From Terrabacter terrigena (lineage in GTDB: Bacteria; Actinomycetota; Actinomycetes; Actinomycetales; Dermatophilaceae): a stretch of DNA of 64,000 nucleotides. Every line of letters starts with the position of its first letter. Positions within the stretch are counted from its first letter, which is position 1. Below the pieces are notes generated by a model. The model saw only the letters and a list, made by a program, of their open reading frames with translations, was not told the DNA's origin and did not search any database. Location of the stretch: assembly GCF_042676085.1 (NCBI RefSeq), contig NZ_JBHTKH010000013.1, positions 30,632 to 94,631 of the forward strand, read 5' to 3'. The position numbers and the translations under genes are program-made. Of this stretch, positions 1 to 8,830 are shown piece after piece.

Positions 1-880
1 GCAGAAGGTGATCACACCCGACACCGGGGTCATCGTGCCGCCACGCCTGCCACGCGCCGGCACGTCGTTCAAGGACAACGAGCCGCACGGCGTCGAGAAC
101 ATGACCGCCACCGGGGTGCTCGCCAAGTCGTCCAACATGGGCACGATGCTCATCGGCGAGCGCGTCACGCCCGCGGTCATGGAGGCGTACTACCGCAAGT
201 TCGGCATCGGCTCGAAGACCCCGGTGGGATTCCCCGGCGAGTCGGCCGGCCTGCTCGCCGGCGCCAAGGACTGGATCTCGACGCGCCGCTACACGATCCT
301 CTTCGGCCAGGGCTACGCCGTCACCGCGATCCAGCAGGCCGGCGTGTTCCAGACCATCGCCAACAAGGGCGTACGCGTGCCGCCGTCCCTCGTCGAGGGC
401 ACGGTCAACGACAGCGGCACCTTCGTCCCGGCGACCCCGACGACGCCGTCTCGGGTCGTCACCGAGGACACCGCGGTCAAGCTGTCGCGCATGATGGAGG
501 AGGTCACGGGCCAGAACGGCACCGCCAGCGCCGCCCGCATCAAGGGCTACCGCGTGGCGGGCAAGACCGGCACCGCCGACCGCTACGACGACAAGCTCAA
601 GCGCTACAACGGCTTCACGGCCTCGTTCATCGGGTTCGCGCCCGCCGAGGCGCCGAAGTACGTCGTCGCGGTCTTCATCCAGAAGCCGTCCGCCGGCATG
701 TTCGGCGGCATGCTCGCCGGGCCGGTCTTCAACCAGATCATGAGCTACCTCCTCGAGCGCACCGGCGCCCCGCCGAGCCCCAAGTCGAACCTCGACTACC
801 GCGTCTGGGCCGACAAGCCGCTGTCGTCCGACGATCCCCAGGTGATCAGCAATGCGCGGGCCAAGCGGGATGGCCTGTAA
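1..880 (+). CDS. ftsI: Penicillin-binding protein, FtsI-type septal transpeptidase (3' part)
   Basis: The gene enters from the left edge, so only about the last 292 codons are visible; the first in-frame GTG at 8 is not a true start. It is the C-terminal half of a class B PBP, the septal peptidoglycan transpeptidase that works with FtsW. Two of the three penicillin-binding motifs are present: SxN as SSN (128-136) and KTG as KTGTA (from 563). The active-site SxxK motif lies outside the window. The position directly before murE is the normal place for ftsI in the division cluster. The protein end (RAKRDGL) is complete and the stop is 11 bases before murE. Confidence 0.93.
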   Translation, partial: QKVITPDTGVIVPPRLPRAGTSFKDNEPHGVENMTATGVLAKSSNMGTMLIGERVTPAVMEAYYRKFGIGSKTPVGFPGESAGLLAGAKDWISTRRYTILFGQGYAVTAIQQAGVFQTIANKGVRVPPSLVEGTVNDSGTFVPATPTTPSRVVTEDTAVKLSRMMEEVTGQNGTASAARIKGYRVAGKTGTADRYDDKLKRYNGFTASFIGFAPAEAPKYVVAVFIQKPSAGMFGGMLAGPVFNQIMSYLLERTGAPPSPKSNLDYRVWADKPLSSDDPQVISNARAKRDGL

Positions 881-891
881 GTTGGGATGAC

Positions 892-2466
892 GTGTCACCT
901 TCCCCCCCAAGACCCGCCACGTCGGGCGTGCACCTCCGCGACCTGACCGCCCGGATCGGGGCCTCGTGCGCCGACGACGTGCTCGTGACGGGTGTCACGC
1001 TCGACAGCCGTGCCGTCGTCCAGGGTGACCTGTATGCCGCACTCCCGGGCTTCAACGTGCACGGCGCGCGCTTCGCCGCGGACGCCGTCGCAGCCGGAGC
1101 GGTCGCGGTGCTGACCGACGCGCAGGGGAGCGACGAGCTGGCCGGATGCACCGTTCCGGTCGTCGTGACAGCCGACCCGCGCAGCGTCCTCGGTGACGTG
1201 GCCGACCTCGTCTACGCCCACCCGTCCGCCGACCTGACCATGCTGGGGATCACCGGCACCAACGGCAAGACCACGACCGCGTACCTCGTGGAGTCGGCCC
1301 TGCGGGCCCACGGCCGGCGCACCGGCCTCATCGGCACCGTCGAGACGCGCATCGGCGACGAGCGCATCGAGTCGGTGCGCACCACCCCCGAGGCCACCGA
1401 CCTGCACGCGCTGATCGGCGTCATGCGCGAGAGGGGCATCGACGCCTGCGTCATGGAGGTCTCGAGCCACGCGCTCGAGCTGCACCGGGTCGACGGGGTC
1501 GTCTACGACGTCGCCCTGTTCACGAACCTCTCGCAGGACCACCTCGACTTCCACGCCTCCATGGACGACTACTTCGCGGCGAAGGCCTCCCTGTTCACGC
1601 CACGGCGTTCACGTTCCGCCGTCGTCTGCGTGGACGACGAGTGGGGGCGCCGGCTGGCGGTCGAGTCGGGCGTGCCGACCACGACGCTCTCGACGAGCGC
1701 ACGGTCCACGACGGCCGAGACGCCCGAGGCGGACTGGTCCGCCGAGGAGTCGAGCGGCGGCGCGTTCACGCTCCGCGAACGCGCCACGGGTGCGTCCCTC
1801 GAGCTGGTGTCGCACCTGCCGGGCCACTTCAACGTCGCCAACACGGCTCTGGCCGCCCTGGCGCTGCTGCGGGTCGGGCTCGAGCCCGCTGCCGTCGAGG
1901 CTGCGATGGCCGTGCCGCCCGACGTGCCGGGGCGCATGGAGGTCGTCTCCGCCGGTGGCCCCGACGGACCGCGATGCATCGTCGACTTCGCGCACACGCC
2001 CGACGCCGTCGATGCGGCGCTCGCGGCGTTGCGCTCCTCGACGGAGGGCCGGCTCATCGCCGTGCTCGGTGCCGGCGGCGACCGTGACCGCGGCAAACGA
2101 CCGGCCATGGGCGCCGCCGCAGCGCGGCAGGCCGACGTCGTGGTGGTCACCGACGACAACCCGCGTTCCGAGGACCCCGCCCAGATCCGCGCCGAGGTCA
2201 TCGCCGGGGCGCGGGAGGTGGTGCGTGACGGCAGCGCGCGAGCCACTGAGATCATCGACGGCGGCACGCGCTCGAGCGCGATCGCCGAGGCCATCGCGCT
2301 CGCGGTGGTCAGCACGGGGGACGACCGCCCTGTCGACACCGTGGTGGTGCTCGGCAAGGGACACGAGAAGGGTCAGGAGATCCACGGAGTGAAGCATCCG
2401 TTCGACGACCGCGACGCAGTCCGCGCCGCCCTCGCAGCCGCCACCTCACCGGGGGTGACGGCGTGA
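892..2466 (+). CDS. murE: UDP-N-acetylmuramoyl-tripeptide synthetase MurE
   Basis: This cytoplasmic ATP-dependent ligase adds the third stem-peptide residue to UDP-MurNAc-L-Ala-D-Glu. It has 524 residues, normal for the family. The ATP loop GTNGKTTT is at residues 122-129. The DNPR motif (residues 422-425, followed by SEDP) is the signature of enzymes that add diaminopimelate rather than lysine, so a DAP-type wall is predicted; the sequence cannot tell meso- from LL-DAP. The start is GTG at 892, 11 bases after the ftsI stop. The stop overlaps the GTG of murF by four bases, which points to translational coupling. Confidence 0.97.
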   Translation: MSPSPPRPATSGVHLRDLTARIGASCADDVLVTGVTLDSRAVVQGDLYAALPGFNVHGARFAADAVAAGAVAVLTDAQGSDELAGCTVPVVVTADPRSVLGDVADLVYAHPSADLTMLGITGTNGKTTTAYLVESALRAHGRRTGLIGTVETRIGDERIESVRTTPEATDLHALIGVMRERGIDACVMEVSSHALELHRVDGVVYDVALFTNLSQDHLDFHASMDDYFAAKASLFTPRRSRSAVVCVDDEWGRRLAVESGVPTTTLSTSARSTTAETPEADWSAEESSGGAFTLRERATGASLELVSHLPGHFNVANTALAALALLRVGLEPAAVEAAMAVPPDVPGRMEVVSAGGPDGPRCIVDFAHTPDAVDAALAALRSSTEGRLIAVLGAGGDRDRGKRPAMGAAAARQADVVVVTDDNPRSEDPAQIRAEVIAGAREVVRDGSARATEIIDGGTRSSAIAEAIALAVVSTGDDRPVDTVVVLGKGHEKGQEIHGVKHPFDDRDAVRAALAAATSPGVTA

Positions 2467-3884
2467 TCCCGTTGTCGCTCAGCGAGATCCGTGACCTGAC
2501 CGGCGGTGAGGTCCATGGCACCACCACGCCCCACACCGTCACGGTCGACGGCACGGTGTCGACCGACTCGCGCGAGTGCGGGCCGGGCAGCCTCTACGTC
2601 GCCCGGGTCGGCGAGACCGCCGACGGGCATGACTTCGTGCCTGCTGCGGCCGCCGCGGGAGCCGTCGCCGCGCTGACGTCGCGAGTCGTCGACGGCCTGC
2701 CGTGCGTCGTCGTCGACGACGTGCAGACGGCATTCGGCCGCGTCGCACGCGGTGTCGTCGACCGGGCTCCAGAGCTGCGTGTCGTCGGCATCACCGGCTC
2801 GTCCGGCAAGACGAGCGTCAAGGACCTGCTCGCCTCGGTCCTCTCGTCCGTCGCCGAGACCGTCGCACCGGTCAACTCCCTCAACGGCGAGATCGGGGTT
2901 CCGCTGACCGTCTGCCGGGTCACCCCGACCACCCGGTTCCTCGTCGCCGAGATGGGCGCCCGCGGCATCGGCCACATCGACTACCTCACCCGCATCGCAC
3001 CGCCTCAGGTGGCGATCGTGCTCAACGTCGGCACCGCGCACGTCGGCGAGTTCGGCTCGCGCGAGAACATCGCCGTGGCCAAGGCGGAGCTGCCCCGGGC
3101 GGTGCCCGCCGAGGGGCTGTCGATCCTCAACGCCGACGACCCCCTCGTCGCCGCGATGGCCGACGGCCTCACCTGCCGCGTGCAGCTCGTCGGCGTCGCG
3201 CCCGAGGCCGAGGTACGCGCGGTGGACGTCGTCCTCGACGAGCGCGGCAGGGCGGCATACACCCTCGTGTGCCCGCAGGGCACGGCCGCGGTCTCCTTGC
3301 GGCAGAGCGGCGCCCACCACGTCGGCAACTCGCTCGCCGTCGCGGCCGCGGCCCTCGAGCTCGGGCTCTCGCTCGACCAGGTGGTCGCCGGGCTCGGTGC
3401 CGCCGAGGCGGTGAGCCGGTGGCGCATGGAGATCACCGACCGGCCGGACGGCGTGGTCGTCGTCAACGACGCCTACAACGCCAACCCCGACTCGATGCGT
3501 GCGGCCCTCGACGCCGTCGCCGCGATGCGGGCCTCGGGTGAGCGGTGGGCCGTGCTCGGGGGCATGCTCGAGCTCGGTGCCGACAGCGACGCCGAGCACG
3601 CAGGCGTGGGGGCGTATGCCGCCGAGCGCGGTTTCGACCACGTCGTCGCCGTCGGCGAGGGTGCCCGCCCCATCGCCGACGCCTTCCCGGGCGCCGAGTG
3701 GGTCGCCGACACCGACGCCGCCCACGACCTCGTGTCGTCCCGGGTGCGTCCGGGTGACGTGGTGCTGCTCAAGTCGAGCCGTGACAGCGGTCTTCGCTGG
3801 CTCGGCGACCGGCTCGCGGCCGACGCAGGAACGCCCGCCGACCCGGGAGCCGTCCCGGCGGACGGCGAGGCGGTGGCGCGGTGA
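2463..3884 (+). CDS. murF: UDP-N-acetylmuramoyl-tripeptide--D-alanyl-D-alanine ligase MurF
   Basis: MurF adds D-Ala-D-Ala to complete the UDP-MurNAc-pentapeptide. It has 473 residues with a Mur-ligase N-terminal domain, the P-loop GSSGKTS at residues 112-118, the central-domain region around VLNVGTAHVGEFGS, and the C-terminal NDAYNANPDSM motif typical of MurF. The start is GTG within the last codons of murE (GTGA overlap), and the stop overlaps the GTG of mraY in the same way. It is part of one tightly packed transcription unit running from ftsI to ftsQ. Confidence 0.97.
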   Translation: MIPLSLSEIRDLTGGEVHGTTTPHTVTVDGTVSTDSRECGPGSLYVARVGETADGHDFVPAAAAAGAVAALTSRVVDGLPCVVVDDVQTAFGRVARGVVDRAPELRVVGITGSSGKTSVKDLLASVLSSVAETVAPVNSLNGEIGVPLTVCRVTPTTRFLVAEMGARGIGHIDYLTRIAPPQVAIVLNVGTAHVGEFGSRENIAVAKAELPRAVPAEGLSILNADDPLVAAMADGLTCRVQLVGVAPEAEVRAVDVVLDERGRAAYTLVCPQGTAAVSLRQSGAHHVGNSLAVAAAALELGLSLDQVVAGLGAAEAVSRWRMEITDRPDGVVVVNDAYNANPDSMRAALDAVAAMRASGERWAVLGGMLELGADSDAEHAGVGAYAAERGFDHVVAVGEGARPIADAFPGAEWVADTDAAHDLVSSRVRPGDVVLLKSSRDSGLRWLGDRLAADAGTPADPGAVPADGEAVAR

Positions 3885-4966
3885 AGGGCGTCCTCCTCGC
3901 GGCATCCATCTCGCTGCTGATCTCGCTGTTCGGCACCCCGCTCTTCATCAAGTTCCTCGTCAAGCGCGGCTACGGCCAGTTCATCCGCGACGACGGACCG
4001 ACCTCGCACCACACCAAGCGCGGCACCCCGACGATGGGCGGCGCGGTGATCCTCGCGGCGACGCTCGGCGCCTACTTCCTGGCGCACCTGCTCACCCTCA
4101 ACCCGCCGACGGCGAGTGGCCTGCTCGTGCTGTTCCTCATGGCCGGCCTCGGGTTCGTCGGGTTCCTCGACGACTTCATCAAGATCCGCAAGCAACGCAG
4201 CCTGGGCCTCCGGTCCAAGCAGAAGCTGGTCGGCCAGGCCCTCGTCGGCATCACCTTCGCCGGGCTCGCCCTCCAGTTCCCCAACGAGCAGTACCGCACG
4301 CCCGCTTCGCTGCTCGTGTCGTTCGTGCGTGACACGAACATCAGCCTCGCTCTCGGGGGCAGCACCGTCGTCGGCGTCATCCTCTTCGTCATCTTCGCCA
4401 ACGTCATGATCGCCGGGGCCTCCAACGGGGTGAACCTCACCGACGGCCTCGACGGCCTGGCGACCGGTGTCTCCACGATGGTGTTCGGCGCCTACGTCCT
4501 CATCAGCATCTGGACCTACAACCAGAACTGCCAGACCAACCCGGGCATCAAGTGCTACGAGGTGCGCGACTCGCACGACCTCGCCCTCGTCGCTGCCGCC
4601 GGCATGGGCGCCTGCTTCGGGTTCCTCTGGTGGAACGCCACCCCGGCCAAGATCTTCATGGGCGACACCGGCTCGCTCGCCCTCGGCGGCGCGCTCGCGG
4701 GCCTCGCGATCGCGACTCACACCGAGATGCTGCTCGTCATCCTCGGCGGCATGTTCGTCCTCGAGACGCTCTCGGTCGTCGCGCAGGTCGCCTCGTTCAA
4801 GACCACCGGTAAACGGGTGCTGAGGATGGCGCCGCTGCACCACCACTTCGAGATGGTCGGGTGGAACGAGGTGACCGTGGTGGTCCGCTTCTGGATCATC
4901 GCCGGGCTCTTCGTCGCCTTCGGCCTCGGCGTCTTCTACGCCGAGTGGGTGGTGGGTTCCCAGTGA
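3881..4966 (+). CDS. mraY: Phospho-N-acetylmuramoyl-pentapeptide transferase MraY
   Basis: This integral membrane enzyme transfers phospho-MurNAc-pentapeptide to undecaprenyl phosphate to make lipid I. It has 361 residues with about ten hydrophobic segments. Family signatures are visible: the Asp pair in FLDDFIK (D97/D98), the NLTDGLDGL loop near residue 186, the KIFMGDTGSL loop, and the HHHFE motif in MAPLHHHFEM near the C-terminus. The GTG start overlaps murF by four bases, and the stop overlaps the murD GTG by three bases. Confidence 0.97.
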   Translation: MKGVLLAASISLLISLFGTPLFIKFLVKRGYGQFIRDDGPTSHHTKRGTPTMGGAVILAATLGAYFLAHLLTLNPPTASGLLVLFLMAGLGFVGFLDDFIKIRKQRSLGLRSKQKLVGQALVGITFAGLALQFPNEQYRTPASLLVSFVRDTNISLALGGSTVVGVILFVIFANVMIAGASNGVNLTDGLDGLATGVSTMVFGAYVLISIWTYNQNCQTNPGIKCYEVRDSHDLALVAAAGMGACFGFLWWNATPAKIFMGDTGSLALGGALAGLAIATHTEMLLVILGGMFVLETLSVVAQVASFKTTGKRVLRMAPLHHHFEMVGWNEVTVVVRFWIIAGLFVAFGLGVFYAEWVVGSQ

Positions 4967-6453
4967 CCTTCGACCCCTCCTACGAGCCCCGCGAGGGACT
5001 GACCCACCGCGACGCCGACTGGTCCGGCATCAACGTCCTCGTCGTCGGCCTCGGCGTGTCCGGCTTCGCGGCCGCCGACGCCCTCGCCGAGCGCGGCGCG
5101 CGGGTCACGGTCGTCTCGCGCGACACCACCGACGTCATCAACGAGCGGGCGACGATCCTCGGCATCCTCGACGTCGACGTGCGCCTCGGCCCCGAGCACG
5201 TCGTGGAGCCGCCTCCCGGCACCGAGCTCGTCGTCACCTCACCGGGCGTGCCCCCGCACGACCCGCTCATGCTCGCGGCCGCCAGCGCCGGCACACCCGT
5301 CTGGGGCGAGGTCGAGCTGGCGTGGCGCATGCGGGCACGTGAGGGCGCGGCCCCCTGGCTGACCGTCACCGGCACCAACGGCAAGACCACGACGGTCAAC
5401 ATGCTCGCCTCCATCCTGCGCGCGGCAGGTCTCCGGGCGACGTCGGCGGGCAACGTCGGCACGCCGCTGCTCGAGGCCGTGCTGCACCCCGAGCCCTACG
5501 ACGTGCTCGCCGTCGAGCTGTCGAGCTTCCAGCTGCACTGGCAACGGTCGATCTCGGCCGTCGCGTCGGCGGTGCTCAACGTCGCCCCCGACCACATCGA
5601 CTGGCACGGCAGCTACGCCGAGTACCTCCGCGCCAAGGGCAAGATCTACGAGAACACCCACCTGGCCTGCATCTACAACGTGGCCGACATCCAGACCGAG
5701 CAGCTCGTCATGGAGGCCAACGTCGTCGAGGGCTGCCGCGCCGTCGGCTTCACCACCGGCATCCCGGCGCCCTCGATGGTCGGCATCGTCGAGGACGTCC
5801 TGGCCGACCGTGCGTTCGTCGAGCAGCGGCAGCGCTCCGCCGCCGAACTGTGCACGCTCGCCGACCTGCAGGGCGACGCGCCCTCAGTCGCACCGCACTA
5901 CGTCGCCAACGCCCTCGCGGCGGCCGCGCTGGCTCGCGCGTACGGGGTGGGTCCGATCGCCGTGCGCGACGGGCTGCGCGCCTTCCGCCCCGACCGGCAC
6001 CGCATCGCCGAGATCGCAACCGTCGGGGGAGTGCGTTTCGTCAACGACTCCAAGGCGACCAACCCGCACGCCGCCGCGGCCGCCATCCGCTCCTTCGACT
6101 CGGTCGTGTGGGTCGCGGGAGGCCTGCTCAAGGGTGCCGACGTCGACAGCCTGGTCGAGGAGATGGCCTCGCGGCTGCGTGGAGTCGTGCTCATCGGGGC
6201 CGACCGGGCGCAGATCGCGCTCGCCCTTTCCCGACACGCGCCCGATGTGCCGGTCGTCGACGTCTCCGAGACCGACACTGGAGTCATGGACCGTGTCGTC
6301 AGGGAGGCTGCCCGCCTCGCCCAGCCGGGCGACGTCGTGCTGCTGGCCCCCGCCGCCGCGTCGATGGACATGTTCACCAACTACGGGGCCCGCGGAGACG
6401 CCTTCGAGGAGGCGGTCCGGCGGCACCTGGAGGCACACGGGGGTCCGGAGTGA
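4963..6453 (+). CDS. murD: UDP-N-acetylmuramoylalanine--D-glutamate ligase MurD
   Basis: MurD adds D-Glu to UDP-MurNAc-L-Ala. The open frame runs further upstream into mraY, but the GTG at 4963, overlapping the mraY stop, gives 496 residues and an N-terminus that leads into the Rossmann-like segment VLVVGLGVSGFAAAD. The P-loop GTNGKTT is at residues 137-143. Downstream signatures include the NDSKATNPHAA segment and AAASMDMFTNYGARGDAF near the C-terminus. The stop overlaps the GTG of ftsW. Confidence 0.97.
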   Translation: MTFDPSYEPREGLTHRDADWSGINVLVVGLGVSGFAAADALAERGARVTVVSRDTTDVINERATILGILDVDVRLGPEHVVEPPPGTELVVTSPGVPPHDPLMLAAASAGTPVWGEVELAWRMRAREGAAPWLTVTGTNGKTTTVNMLASILRAAGLRATSAGNVGTPLLEAVLHPEPYDVLAVELSSFQLHWQRSISAVASAVLNVAPDHIDWHGSYAEYLRAKGKIYENTHLACIYNVADIQTEQLVMEANVVEGCRAVGFTTGIPAPSMVGIVEDVLADRAFVEQRQRSAAELCTLADLQGDAPSVAPHYVANALAAAALARAYGVGPIAVRDGLRAFRPDRHRIAEIATVGGVRFVNDSKATNPHAAAAAIRSFDSVVWVAGGLLKGADVDSLVEEMASRLRGVVLIGADRAQIALALSRHAPDVPVVDVSETDTGVMDRVVREAARLAQPGDVVLLAPAAASMDMFTNYGARGDAFEEAVRRHLEAHGGPE

Positions 6454-7724
6454 GCGCGACGACCGCTGACGACAAGGCTGGCACCGCCTCCTCGGGGCCG
6501 CGGCCGCTGCCCGTCATCGGCAAGCTCGAGTCGCCCCTGACGACGTACTACCTGATCCTCGGCGCCACCTCGACGCTGGTCGTGTTCGGGCTGATCATGG
6601 TGTTCTCGGCGTCGAGCGTCGAGGCGCTCATCGCCGACGAGGCGTCGTACTCGATCTTCGTGCGCCAGCTGCTCTTCGCCGTGATCGGGGCCGTCCTCGC
6701 CGGTTTCGCGAGCCGCCTCGACGTCGGCTGGTGGAAGCGCCTCGCGTTCCCGACGATGGTCGTGTCGGTGCTGCTGCTCGCCGCCGTCATCCCGTTCGGC
6801 AAGTCGGTCAACGGCAACCGCAACTGGCTCGCGCTCGGCCCGGTGCAGTTCCAGCCCGCCGAGTTCGCCAAGGTCGGGCTGGTGCTCGTCGGCGCCGTCA
6901 TCTTCGCCAACAAGGCCTCGCGCATGGCCAGCCTGCTGCACGTCGTGCTGCCCTACCTCATCCCCATCGCGACCGTCGTGCTCGGGCTCATCCTCGCCGG
7001 GCACGACCTCGGCACGGCCATGGTCGTCCTCGTCATCGTCGCGGCGGTGCTGCTCGTGGCAGGTGCGCCGATGCGCGTCTTCGCGGCGGCCGGTTGCCTG
7101 GCTGCGGTCGGCGTGGCCGTCATGGTCACCGGCAGCAACAACCGCATGGACCGCATCGCGAGGTGGCTGGACCCTACGTGCCAGGCCGACCCCGACGGCT
7201 GGTGCGGCCAGTCCGTGCACGGCCTCTACGCGCTCGCCGACGGCGGCTGGTGGGGCGTCGGCCTGGGGGCGTCCAAGGAGAAGTGGGAATGGCTCTCCGA
7301 GGCCCACAACGACTTCATCTTCGCGATCATCGGCGAGGAGCTCGGGCTGCCCGGAACCCTGATGATCCTGCTGCTCTTCGGCATCCTAGCGTGGGCCTGC
7401 TTCCGCCTCGTGAGCCGCACCCAGGACCGCTTCGTGCGCATCGCCGGGTTCGGCATCATGGCGTGGCTGCTCGGTCAGGCCATCATCAACATCGGCGCCG
7501 TCATCGGTCTGTTCCCCGTGATCGGCGTGCCGCTGCCCCTCGTCTCCGCGGGTGGCTCGTCGCTCGTCACGACCCTCGTGGCGCTCGGCATCCTGCTGTC
7601 GTTCGCCCGCAACGAGCCCGGCTGCAAGGCGCTGCTCGACGCGCGCCCCAGCCTTGTCCGTCGGTCGCTCTCGGTGCTCCCGTCCCGCGTGCGCTCCGTT
7701 CCGCAACGTCCCAGAAACCGGTGA
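6450..7724 (+). CDS. ftsW: SEDS-family peptidoglycan glycosyltransferase / lipid II polymerase FtsW
   Basis: FtsW is a multi-spanning membrane protein of 424 residues. SEDS proteins polymerise lipid II at the septum together with their class B PBP, here the FtsI at the left edge. About ten hydrophobic segments follow a cytoplasmic N-terminus of roughly 35 residues. Family marks include GKSVNGNRNWLALG, FQPAEFAK, GHDLGTAM, the EAHNDFIFAIIGEELG loop and PLPLVSAGGSS. The GTG start overlaps the murD stop by four bases; much longer frame extensions upstream are read-through of murD in another frame. Confidence 0.96.
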   Translation: MSATTADDKAGTASSGPRPLPVIGKLESPLTTYYLILGATSTLVVFGLIMVFSASSVEALIADEASYSIFVRQLLFAVIGAVLAGFASRLDVGWWKRLAFPTMVVSVLLLAAVIPFGKSVNGNRNWLALGPVQFQPAEFAKVGLVLVGAVIFANKASRMASLLHVVLPYLIPIATVVLGLILAGHDLGTAMVVLVIVAAVLLVAGAPMRVFAAAGCLAAVGVAVMVTGSNNRMDRIARWLDPTCQADPDGWCGQSVHGLYALADGGWWGVGLGASKEKWEWLSEAHNDFIFAIIGEELGLPGTLMILLLFGILAWACFRLVSRTQDRFVRIAGFGIMAWLLGQAIINIGAVIGLFPVIGVPLPLVSAGGSSLVTTLVALGILLSFARNEPGCKALLDARPSLVRRSLSVLPSRVRSVPQRPRNR

Positions 7725-8830
7725 TCCCCCTGTCCTCGCCCACCTCCGTCCTGCTCGCAGGGGGAGGCAGCGCCGGCCACGTGTCGCCCCTGCTCGCCCT
7801 CGCCGACGCGCTGCGGCGCAGGCACCCCGACATCAGGCTGACCGCACTCGGCACGCAGGAGGGGCTCGAGGCGCGCCTCGTTCCGGCCCGCGGCTACGAC
7901 CTGATGGTCGTGCCCAAGGTGCCGCTGCCCCGACGCCCGAGCGCCGACCTCCTGCGCCTGCCGGCCAGGCTCAGGGCGGCGGTCGACGCCGCCGGTCGAG
8001 CCATCGACGAGACCGGTGCCGACGTCGTGGTGGGCTTCGGCGGCTACGTCAGCACGCCCGCCTACCTCGCCGCGAGACGACGCGGCGTGCCCATCGTCAT
8101 CCACGAGCAGAACACCCGAGCAGGCTTGGCCAACCGGCTCGGCGCGCGGTGGGCCACCGCCGTCGCGACGACCTTCGCCAGCACGGCGCTGCCCGGCGCC
8201 CAGCGCATCGGCATGCCGCTGCGACACGAGGTCGCGACCCTCGACCGGGCCACGGCCCGCGACGAGGCGCTCGCCCTCTTCGGCCTGCAGCCGCAGTGGC
8301 CGACCGTCCTCGTCACCGGCGGGTCGCTCGGCGCCCAGCGCCTCAACGAGGCGTTCGCGGCCCGCGTCGGGGCCCTGAGCAGCGCAGGCGTGCAGGTCCT
8401 CCACGTGACCGGCCTCGGCAAGGAGTTCACCCCAGAGCCACCGGTCGACGGGGCACCGTACGTCGTCGTCCCGTACGCCGACCGCATGGAGCTCGCGTAC
8501 GCCGCAGCCGACCTCGTCGTGGCCCGCTCGGGCGCCAACACGGTGTGCGAGCTGACCGCTGTCGGGCTGCCGGCCGTCTACGTGCCCCTCCCCGTCGGCA
8601 ACGGGGAGCAGCGGGCCAACGCCGCCGAGGTCGTCGCCGCCGGGGGAGGGGTCCTCGTCGAGGACGCCGCCTTCACGCCCGCGTGGATCGACGCCGAGCT
8701 GCTGCCGCTGGCCACTGACGCGGAGCGGGTCTCCCGGATGGCCGCAGCGGCTCGCTCGCTCGGAGAACCCGCCGCCGACGAGAAGCTCGCCGACCTCGTC
8801 GACCGCGCAGCAGAGAGCAGGAGCTCGTGA
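7721..8830 (+). CDS. murG: UDP-N-acetylglucosamine--lipid I GlcNAc transferase MurG
   Basis: MurG is a membrane-associated GT28 glycosyltransferase that converts lipid I to lipid II. It has 369 residues. The glycine-rich N-terminal loop GGGSAGH is at residues 14-20, VIHEQN is in the first domain, and the second-domain loops TGGSLGAQ and ARSGANTVCEL form the UDP-GlcNAc site. The GTG at 7721 overlaps the ftsW stop by four bases and gives a start just before the glycine loop; the longer upstream frame lies inside ftsW and is not coding. Confidence 0.96.
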   Translation: MIPLSSPTSVLLAGGGSAGHVSPLLALADALRRRHPDIRLTALGTQEGLEARLVPARGYDLMVVPKVPLPRRPSADLLRLPARLRAAVDAAGRAIDETGADVVVGFGGYVSTPAYLAARRRGVPIVIHEQNTRAGLANRLGARWATAVATTFASTALPGAQRIGMPLRHEVATLDRATARDEALALFGLQPQWPTVLVTGGSLGAQRLNEAFAARVGALSSAGVQVLHVTGLGKEFTPEPPVDGAPYVVVPYADRMELAYAAADLVVARSGANTVCELTAVGLPAVYVPLPVGNGEQRANAAEVVAAGGGVLVEDAAFTPAWIDAELLPLATDAERVSRMAAAARSLGEPAADEKLADLVDRAAESRSS